Assembly (NCBI GenBank): GCA_008931825.1
Contig: QXVZ01028528.1
Location: 1-41,210 of the forward strand
Length of the DNA stretch: 41,210 nt
Reading direction: 5' to 3'
Source: Phallusia fumigata
Lineage: Eukaryota > Chordata > Ascidiacea > Phlebobranchia > Ascidiidae
Below the pieces are notes generated by a model that did no database searches, was not told the origin of the DNA, and saw only the letters and a list, made by a program, of their open reading frames with translations. Both the position numbers and the translations under genes were made by a program. The number at the start of each line of letters is the position of its first letter. Position 1 is the stretch's first letter. Positions 33,410 through 41,210 of this stretch are shown here, one piece after another.

Positions 33410-33800
33410 TTTTCGACATCAGCATAAACAAAATCATTACTACACTCTGCTGCATTGCTTAGTTGCCGAACTATGGTTTATTACATGTTGACCGACCTCA
33501 AGTCTCTACCTACAAAGACTGCTGCAACTGGTGTAGGTTCATAAAGTGCAGCGGCCTTAGAAAGTAGTTACACTGTCATGGATCAAATCCCTAATAAACA
33601 ATTACCTTGTAATGTATTTTATGAGAATACGTCTGACGCTTGTCCCTACCTAGTAAACCTTGCCGAAAGATGAAACTGTTAAACGTATGAAATTGTACGA
33701 CAGGGCGTTTTCACCAGCCGAACTCATAATCATGCAGCGGGCTCACACAGTCCAACCTACACACTGCATCTGCCTGAAACACGTTATAATTAAAACTTTG
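33410..33800 (-). promoter_or_regulatory. Conserved upstream block of gene B
   Basis: Shares CACTCTGCT-CATTGCTTAG, GTTGCCGAACTA and ACATGTTGACCG with the block before gene C. Confidence 0.4.
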
Positions 33801-34119
33801 TTGTTATTTCTCGTTATTGTTTCCCGGTTACTGTTGATGAGGTCATCCACCTACACTATAGTGACAAAAAACAACGCACAAAGATACAGATATACCTGTA
33901 TTATATCTGAGAGATTTAAAGTTTATCTGTTTCCATTGCCCATGCACCTTCAAGTTACCGAAAGTTCATAAATAGGATCTTTAAGAAATTAAAAAAAAAA
34001 ACAATATTCTGAATTTAAATGACAAAGCAACCGCACAGCTAGAGAACCCCAACACTACAAACCCAAACAACTTGGCTAACCACCAGCTAGACAGCAAGGA
34101 AATTAAAGAGGAACAACGT

Positions 34120-34175
34120 AGAGGCCATAAACGCTGCCTTCGGGTGATGGCCCAGATAATGCAAATAACATGCAA
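34120..34175 (-). pseudogene. Relic juxtamembrane exon
   Basis: Truncated match to the 3' part of gene C's juxtamembrane exon and its donor flank, about 210 bases below the TM relic at 34385-34510, the same order as in gene C. Confidence 0.5.
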
Positions 34176-34384
34176 AATATAAGGGAACTTGCTGCGTGTC
34201 TTTTTCGAAAGTCTCTCAATGCGTTAGTTTATTCTTTTCACTTTAAACACTTTACTATCTTTCTAAACGTTTGGTTCGTACGCGAAGTACAACACATTCA
34301 GAAAGTTAGATCCCCAAAACTTTCTCAGTAGGAACGTGATAATAAACTGTGTCAGTTAAATTATGCGGCCACCTAAAAATTTTA

Positions 34385-34510
34385 TCGTATCTGTCTCTTT
34401 GGTGAATGCACGAAAACCACCGCACCAACAATAACAATTAAGTATCAAAAAGAAGGCACCGACCACCAGACCAGTGATCATCTCACCGTCTATCGCATTT
34501 GCATGTGCTA
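34385..34510 (-). pseudogene. Relic transmembrane exon with frameshift
   Basis: Begins in frame (HANAIDGEMITGLVVGAFF) and then shifts in the middle of the TM (near 34440), so the remaining family residues are in another frame. The acceptor region and the AGACAG end are preserved. Confidence 0.72.
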
Positions 34511-35269
34511 AACTCCAAGTTTGTTACCTGACAAAAACAATTTGTTATGTCCCCAATACTCCCTACATAGCTAGTGATGTAACCTGCTTCCAGTTACTTC
34601 AGCCAAATAGTCTAATCTTTGCAAGGTTTGTTGCGACATACGTTACTTCCATTTGGTGAATTTTCTTTTCGGCACCTCCCTAACAAAGATCAATTAATCT
34701 CCGCCCACTCCCAAACATGAATGAGTGACGAAAAGAAAATGTATTGAGTCAGTTGGCATTTTGCTATACACAGTGGTCGAAGTTTATGGCATAGCATAAA
34801 AACAAAACCTCAGAAAATATTTTTTTACAGGTAACTAATTCACTCTTGAGAGTGATTGGATAAAGCTTACAGACAGCTGTTAGGAGTGTCCAGATCCATG
34901 TCAATTATATATGTGTAACACTAATGCAATTAGCTATGTAAGGTGATGACTATCACGCTTACAGCCACAAATCAAAAATCGAAACTTAAACAACGGTTGA
35001 ACAGGAAATCATCTAGTGCTATTGGAGAGAAAAAATCTTCATCTATTGACGTTTTTTTGCAAATGGTAACAAAATGTAAACAATTAATGACTCTGTAATC
35101 TTCTCAAAGTTTTACATCTATTATTTTAAATTACTGAAACATGTATTTGTGTGGTGTTTTATTGCACAGCAAAATTAATATGTTAAAAAAATTATCACAT
35201 AAACAAACATAAAACCAAAACATGGGGCATAAACATATTTTCTTTTAAGATAAAAAAACAACATGTTAA
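34511..35269. other. Non-coding, array-derived sequence
   Basis: 34680-34740 matches 22290-22330 and 25145-25180 (AATCTCTGCCCAC, AAACAT). 34850-34990 resembles part of R1 and its continuation. No gene seen. Confidence 0.4.
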
Positions 35270-35800
35270 AGCAGTATCGTTAAGATTTGTACAACATTTT
35301 TTTGTATTTGTGAGCATAATATTAGATGAAGCGCATAAGATGTAAGCACAACCCCTTCGGTCTTCGATTTGGTTTCCTAAAATCTTAAAGCCTTTTAGCT
35401 TTCCAAATGCTACACTGTTTACAAACAATCAGTATTTTTTCTGCTGTCCACAAAAACAAGCATTACTTATCTGTACAACGATGAAAGCATTACAAGGCCC
35501 AAACTTCCGAATACAAATGACAAAGGTCAAAAACAAAGAACAGGCAAAATGGCTTGATTATTTGACGACTTCGTATGGGGAGTCTGCATTGGTTGGTTTA
35601 TTTTTTTCGAAGTTTTGATATTCGTGTTTATCTGCATGATTGCCAGTGGAAGGTCCTGTACAAAAAGATGTTATATCACTTTCTGTCTGGTGAACACTGT
35701 AAACGTTTTCCTACCTTCACGTCTTTGATGTAGGGACTGCGCCTTATTTCCAGAAGTTTTGCCTTGCGTTGACCTGTTGCAAACAAAAGAAAGACTATTT
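35270..35800 (+). repeat. Segment shared between A and B 3' flanks
   Basis: Partner of 29860-30245, followed by the decayed juxtamembrane exon and TM exon of gene A in the same order. Confidence 0.7.
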
Positions 35801-35939
35801 AGGCTTTGATTGTGATATCGATAACTTTGCTTTAGCGTTTTATTATTTGTTAATGTTTGGTTAAGCTGCTTGCATTACTCGATTATGTTCATTTCTTTCA
35901 TATTGACGCAAGTTTTATTTCAAAACAAACATCTTGCTT

Positions 35940-36005
35940 TGAGGAGAAGATTGATAATTTAAAAGACCTGCTTGTAAAAAATTACCCTTGCTTGCTGGGG
36001 GTTTA
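35940..36005 (-). pseudogene. Decayed juxtamembrane exon of gene A
   Basis: Aligns with 16718-16785 (blocks AAGGGT, TTACAAGCAG, TATCAATCTTC). After a possible CCCCCAG acceptor the frame from the TM exon gives SKQG and stops. If used, gene A would have a very short cytoplasmic tail. Confidence 0.5.
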
Positions 36006-36206
36006 AAACACAACGAAAGATTCCTATGGTTCTACACAACCATATTTTCGCCAACATTTTTACCTTTTAACATGAAAGTACACTTTTCGTTATCCAAGAA
36101 ACAAAGTAAAAAGCATAAAAAATTCGATTTCACAGCAGTTGTGCTTTGAATACGCGAGAAATATTTTAAAACATGTAGTCGGTAATTTTCCTACCTGTTA
36201 TGTATT

Positions 36207-39200
36207 TTAATAAAGGTCAAAGGTGAAATTACGCGGTCGCCCGACATAGTTTAGGTTATACCTGTCTCTTCGGCGCATAAACATGATCACCACTCCAACA
36301 ATAACAAGCAACAGAAGCAAAACACCGATCACCAGACCAGCAGTCATCCCGGTGCTTATCATGTTTGTATTTGCTAAACGACAATATGTTAAAATGCACT
36401 TGAGGCAAAATTTGTCTAAAAATTTGCCAATACTCCTTACAGCGGGAAATGCTACTTTTTTCTTGCTTTCTGTGGAACTGAAGCGTATGTACATATGGTA
36501 CTGAGTTGGTGATATTGTTACTATAAGTACATAATAATTGTGAAGACATCTTGCCAAATGCACATATAACTTTATCAGTTTAGATATTTTGGTTTTTGTG
36601 CAAACCCATCGTTGGAATGCCATTTACCTTCAGCAAAGCATCTTTCAGGGGGATTACCAGGAGTTGCTACTGTTAAATCAGACGTGATATTTGTGTTGAC
36701 TGATCCAGAAACGAAAACTTTGATCTGCAATTCAATATTATAGTAGATGTTTTTGTAAAGAACAAGAAACATATTCTAAAGCCTTATTGTTGTGCGCGTT
36801 TTTTGTTTTTGGTTACAAACAAGATTGTAGCCCACAGGGCGAGGTTATTAACTGAACCTTCGTTTAATGAACTACTTTTCAATTTTAGAGTTGATCGGGT
36901 CATATGAAATGTAAATACGAGTATTTTAAGTTAATTAAAACCACAACTAATAATGCCACTACAAATAGTAATCTTACGTACGACATCATGAAAAATGATT
37001 TATTTTCGTAAAATATCTGCGTAGAAACTTTTCGTTACACCGTATTTTGGCAAATGCAAAATGCTCACCCGAATGTCATACAAAGTGGAATAGAGGAGAT
37101 TTTCTATTGTTGTCGAATTATCTGCATACGGAACGGAGAGTGTTTCATTTAAACTCTGAACGTGAATCTCAACCTGTATGTGTTTGGTGGTAAATAATAG
37201 ACTGGCGCAATTTTCAAGTCACATCACAACAACAGTCGCAAGAAACCAATGAAACACGACCACACAAAGTGCCTTGCTACCTGCGCTGTGAGACCGTTGT
37301 TTTTGATAAATTGATCAAGTCCAGTCCAACCGACAACCACAATTGAGGCATTGCATGGAAATGTCACTGCAGTCGTGTTTACTACGAAAATCGTTGGTAA
37401 ACTACAACTTCATTATATAACTACAATACTATAGTGATGTACCACGTTCACTTACTTGGGGGATAACAAGTTGATGGGGGGTTTCCATAAGNCACAAATG
37501 AGGCGTTGCATGGAAATGTCACTGCAGTTGTGTTTACTACAAAAAAATTTTCCTTACAACAAAATTCCACCATATTGTATTTCGTTCAGATACCTGGGGG
37601 ATAACAACTCGACGGGGGGTTTCCATGAGTTTTTATCGGTATCGATGTAAAGACGTTAGAGTTTATGCAGCCGTTAAGCATCGCAGTAATCTGTGAACAT
37701 TAAATGATGATTGACAATATATTGAATTAAACTATTGAGTTCTATGTCTCATTTCATACATGCTGCATATTGTATTCACACATGCAGGTTGTTGCTTGTT
37801 ATTTAAAGCTAGCCAACAGCTTGCGAAATGCCGAAAATAGTTTGGTTTAGGACTGAAACCCCCAACCAATTAATGTGGGACGTTTGCTGGTTGGAAAAAT
37901 TATAGGTTCACTCCCATTTATAAAACATTTACTTTAATGTTGTAATCGGTTGCAAAACTGAGGCTTCCAATGGTTGTCGATAGATCTGCATACAGTGCGT
38001 AAGTTCTTTTGTTCAGTTCCAAAACATGAATTTCAACCTAAATACATTTGGCAACAAGTGAAACAAACCCAGACTCAAAATTACGTATGTGTGAAACTGT
38101 AGACTACCTGTGCATATATATTTATGTTGTCAATAATTTGATCAAGTCCAGTCCATCTAACCACCACAGTTGAGGCCTTGCATGGAAATGTCTCCAAACT
38201 TGCGGTGACTAAAAAATNCTATTGAGTTTGATGCCTCATTTCATACATGCTGCATATTGTATTCACTCATGCAGGTTGTTGCTTGTCATTTGAAGCAACC
38301 TAACTGCTTGCGAAATGCCGAAAATAGTTTGGTTTTGGACTGAAACCTCCAACCCATAAATGATTGCGGGTTGGAAAAATTATAGGTTTACTCCCATTTA
38401 TACAACATTTACTTTAATGTTGTAATCGGTTGCGAAACTGAGGCTTCCAATGGTTGTCGATAGATCTGCATACAGTGCGTAAGTTCTTTTGTTCAGTTCC
38501 AAAACATGAATTTCAACCTAAATACATTTGGCAACAAGTAAAATAAACCCTACATTTAAAATTACGTATGTGTGACAGAGTAGACTATACCTGTGCATAT
38601 ATATTTCTGTTGTCGATAATTTGATCAAGTCCAGTCCAACTAACCACCATCGTTGAGGCGTTGCATTTAAATGTATTCGCTGTTGCTCTNTCATAAACGC
38701 AGCAGATATCACCCAGGTCACAACCATTCTCATAAAGCTTAGGAAAAACGAAAGATACATAGAAAAATGTTAGAGGCCTTTTCAAATTATTAGTACTCAC
38801 GTTTTACTTGGCAAGCGTAGTAAGCCGGTTCCCCACTACATTTCATGCTTGACTGCTCCCACCCGATCCCATAATGCAACGCTCCTTGCTGACAAGTTGT
38901 GACCTTGGAAACGGGGAAGTTTGCCGGAGAACCGTCGCTCCAATACCAACCATGCAACGACGTGTTGTAACGAGCTCCCAAAAAAACATTAATATCTGAA
39001 AACAATATGCATTGTTGATACGTGCGACAGATATTCTTTACTGTGTCCTAAATACACTCACTTGGTGCCAGGAACGATCCTCCGTAGAGGACAAAGTGTT
39101 GATATGTTTGATTAATATTTCGCAACTTATACGAAAAAATAGCAGGAGGTTCATAATCACTGAAATAATTGTATATCTCTTTCTGGCCTTTTGTGGTGTT

Positions 39201-40384
39201 GTTGTGGGAAAACAAGGTAAACTGCAGTGTCCATCCTACAAACAATGATTTCTTTGATAAAAGTGCACACTTCTACTCTTGTTAAACTATAAAGTAGGTA
39301 ATTATTCTGCGAAATATTGTTAATCGTTTCACTCCCAAAAAATAGTTTAAAATTGTTAAACTAGTTTAGAAGTTAGTGCAAAGCAAAATAATTGGCACAA
39401 ACCGTTTGGTATCCCATCTATTACCAATTGACAGTTTTCTCCGATAGTCACACCCCACTTGTACCCGATCGTACCGTTCCAAGCATCGCAGAAGAACATT
39501 GATTGACTTGTGTTTTCAGGTTTGCTGCAATTGGTAAAAAATGTTTCTTTAGTTTTGATTCAAGATCACAAAGTTTGGTTGCTATAAAGTTAAAAAAGCT
39601 TTTACCTCTTATACAAGTCGAAATACCACAGATGTCCGAGTTGTTTCGCACTTTTCCAGAAATCTATTTCTGTCGAATCGAATGAGTATCTGTATCGTTC
39701 ATATGTTTTTGGGTCGTAAAAAACATAAACCCGCTGCAAGCCTGAAACAATTGAAAACGCTTTAAAAATATTGAAATTCGTGTAAGTATATCAGGAAACT
39801 GTTTTTTATTTATTTTACATTTCCACGCTGGCAAACGGTTTCTAGAGTAAGATTTCTCACACTCTTGCAACAACGCAAACCTGTTGTGTATTTCTCTGTC
39901 ATGAGTTGAGTTAGAGTTGTGTTGATGTGTGGGTCATCAATCATGACAAGATTTCCGCCCAGCAAGGAGCATTTCTCCTGTGCAATGTTCGCATCCACAA
40001 GATCGTCAGATAAAACCAACACACTGTCCTTCACTGCTTCCAACGTCATGTTACAACCTGAAAATAATTTGAATGTTTTGTTATTGTCTTTCAGTGCGGA
40101 ATGTTGGCGCAACCACTTTGAATAGAATAATGTGTTTTATTTAGCTAGCGGTAATACTTTGACCCTGATTGGTTTGCTTGTTTTTGGTTAAGTTGTCAAC
40201 TTTTAAACCATGAAAATGCAACAGCAAAAGTGTCGTAAACACCAAGTACAGAAAACTATGACAATTGGTTCGGATTTAAATTATGAAAACAAATTATACA
40301 AATTTTCTCCTTACTATTGGTTTGTCCTTTCGAATATTGAACGAACAGAAAAACCAAAATCTTGCAAAAGCAAAGACCGGGCAT
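36207..40384 (-). CDS. Gene A: CTLD-FN3-FN3-TM receptor without phosphatase
   Basis: Exons: 40315-40384 (signal, MPGLCFCKILVFLFVQYSKG), 39881-40057, 39606-39741, 39403-39524, 39062-39235, 38801-38995 (CTLD), 38591-38689, 38413-38517, 37594-37690 (FN3-1), 37281-37381, 37069-37173, 36628-36724 (FN3-2), 36262-36373 (TM, ending RRRDR). Phases agree throughout, giving about 530 residues to the TM end. CTLD ends: [17 protein letters not shown] and [13 protein letters not shown]...YYACQ. FN3-1 exons have second copies at 38108-38208 and 37933-38037 across the n at 38218. The n at 38690 removes one acceptor. The following juxtamembrane copy (about 35940-36005) meets a stop after four codons. Reading through the TM donor gives a 17-residue tail ending at 36207. 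A short-tailed or decoy receptor is likely. Confidence 0.85.
36262..36373 (-). CDS. Gene A transmembrane exon
   Basis: 112 bases, phase 1 to 2. Hydrophobic run GLVIGVLLLLLVIVGVVIMF followed by the basic stop-transfer MRRRD. Donor GTATAA. If the donor is not used, the frame stays open for 17 more residues and ends TTTATTAA, which overlaps an ATTAAA hexamer. Confidence 0.85.
37337..38689. repeat. Contig-end overlaps around n at 37492 and 38218
   Basis: 37337-37491 matches 37493-37633, and 37731-38217 matches 38219-38689. They double parts of the FN3 exons of gene A. The first pair is clear only in exon sequence, and its intron has diverged. The third n (38690) has no overlap and hides an acceptor. 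Confidence 0.72.
37933..38208 (-). CDS. Second (probably allelic) copies of gene A FN3-1 exons
   Basis: Exons 38108-38208 and 37933-38037 repeat 38591-38689 and 38413-38517. The first differs as FPCKAS and RWTGLDQ for FKCNAS and SWTGLDQ. Its acceptor (TTTTTTAG before TCACC) is present here, while the other copy loses its acceptor in the n at 38690. Confidence 0.65.
38801..40057 (-). CDS. Gene A CTLD exons
   Basis: Five exons of 177, 136, 122, 174 and 195 bases. The middle exons carry FFCDAWNG, YKWGVTIGENC and an insert rich in N-glycosylation sites (NTT, NQT). They align closely with gene D (FFCDCWKG, YKWGVTIGRNC) but poorly with gene C, while the first and last exons match all three genes. 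Confidence 0.82.
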
Positions 40385-40464
40385 TGCTGTTCTGGTTTGA
40401 AGCTAATAGCAAATCAGTTTATGTTTTTCTATGTTTTTGTTGCTGCTACTTTCTAAGTAATAAG

Positions 40465-40474
40465 CCTATATAGG
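40465..40474 (-). promoter_or_regulatory. CCTATATAGG: TATA box or CArG box of gene A
   Basis: Palindromic CCTATATAGG about 85 bases before the gene A start codon. It fits a TATA box by position and is also an exact CC(A/T)6GG CArG box (SRF type). No equal site is clear before B, C or D. Confidence 0.35.
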
Positions 40475-40539
40475 CTGTCAAATAAAATAAAACGTGACTA
40501 AAGTTTGGGGTAATCTTATCAATTTTTATCGGAAAATAT

Positions 40540-40870
40540 CTTTAAAATATGAAGCTGTAAAATAGATTTCCGTGAACCGTAAATTGCTTAAAGTTTTGAA
40601 TTGAATAAACTTGGTACGACAGTCCTTTCGTTACTTTAAAAAGTCATATTACTTAGTCTGAGGCATAAAACAGGCTTACACAGCCCAATCCATATCCTAT
40701 GCTTCTATCTGCTTGGTGATGTTTCTGAATAGTAAGCCTTGAATCAAAACAACTTTCGTTTTTGAGTAATTGTTTGCAAAGCAAATAAGCCAACGGTTGT
40801 ATTATTGACAATGGAGAACCGCTGCGTGAAAAACACATTGACCACGGATTTGTCATGAACATTTTGTTTC
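40540..40870 (-). promoter_or_regulatory. Conserved upstream block of gene A
   Basis: Non-coding stretch similar to those before genes D (5490-5970), C (21110-21450) and B (33410-33800): shared AATTGCTTA, GAATAAACTTG and TATCTGCTTGGTGATGTTTCT-like blocks. Likely promoter or co-duplicated 5' flank. The rest of 40385-41210 shows no exon I can support. Confidence 0.35.
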
Positions 40871-41210
40871 TGCAGAGTCGGGGATTAAAGCATCGCTGTT
40901 TAAGATTTTTTGTTGCAGCTAAAACATTTTTGCACAACGCTCAATTTGAACTTTTGATTTTAAATCTACTATTTGTCCTTAGATGCAGCTAGACGTCTTA
41001 CACTATGGTTTTATAAGAGGTGCATGCTGAACCTTTTTAGTGAATTCTCAGGCGTGAGTCACATCGTGTACTGAATACATTTAACTTTCTAAAATTTTGT
41101 TTACCAAAATATTTCAACGCACAAGAAAAGAAATTAAATATATCCTGGGTTGAGATTTAAACTTTCTGCTTAATAGTCTTTTACTCAGCGCAACCCCAGC
41201 ACTGCTGTCG

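Noticed and set aside
16718-40384. Protocadherin-like arrangement (many variable ectodomain cassettes spliced to one constant PTP region) as the main model.
   Set aside because: Splice phases allow it, but each cassette has its own signal exon and decayed juxtamembrane copies follow most TM exons, which fits tandem gene duplication better. Kept only as an alternative to test.
1-41210. CRISPR array, operons, ribosome binding sites, tRNA or rRNA genes.
   Set aside because: The sequence is eukaryotic with spliced genes. No repeat-spacer array and no tRNA or rRNA signature was seen.

Overview
ORGANISM AND SCALE. This is nuclear DNA of an animal: AT-rich, with split genes, short introns (mostly 80-700 bases), GT-AG splice sites and T-rich tracts before acceptors. 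The receptor family, the short introns and the strong divergence between redundant contig ends suggest a highly polymorphic invertebrate chordate, perhaps an ascidian such as Ciona. The species guess is inference (about 0.4). All recognised genes lie on the minus strand and are read from high to low coordinates.

MAIN CONTENT. The window is a tandem array of one receptor family. Each unit starts with a signal-peptide exon. It continues with five exons for a large, divergent C-type-lectin-like domain (CTLD), one or two fibronectin type III (FN3) domains of three exons each, and one transmembrane (TM) exon. Only gene C (20526 to 9162) continues into a juxtamembrane exon and 14 exons for two protein tyrosine phosphatase (PTP) domains. 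Its 28 exons sum to 3339 bases, a whole number of codons for 1112 residues, and every splice phase agrees. D1 has WPD and [10 protein letters not shown] and looks active. D2 has WSD and [10 protein letters not shown] and looks like a pseudophosphatase.

LAYOUT (left to right). 1-1398: 3' flank of gene D. 1399-5290: gene D (signal, CTLD, one FN3, TM). 5291-9161: D upstream region, receptor relics, two exon-like segments of unknown type (7624-8084), small repeats. 9162-20903: gene C, with a hAT-type MITE in one intron and three unmerged contig overlaps. 21067-28550: upstream block of C, at least two decayed TM/juxtamembrane relics, and a CACTA-like element (about 26235-28005). 28551-29658: fragment E (frameshifted FN3s plus TM). 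30598-33213: gene B, which lost most of its CTLD but can splice in frame into a CTLD-less receptor. 34120-34510: another relic. 36207-40384: gene A (signal, CTLD, two FN3, TM). 40385-41210: A upstream region.

HOW IT FITS TOGETHER. The array looks like a fast-evolving lectin-receptor cluster with one signalling member (C) and shorter members without phosphatase (A, B, D), much like paired or decoy immune receptors. The first and last CTLD exons are almost the same in A, C and D, while the middle exons of C have diverged strongly, as expected if the ligand-facing part is diversifying. Module borders share phase 1, so modules can be lost without breaking the frame, as B and D show. A role in immune or self/non-self recognition is inference; no ligand can be read from the sequence. 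Single n characters at 7862, 13221, 15322, 20687, 37492 and 38218 each separate two near-identical stretches, the pattern of unmerged allelic contig ends; the n at 38690 is a true gap.
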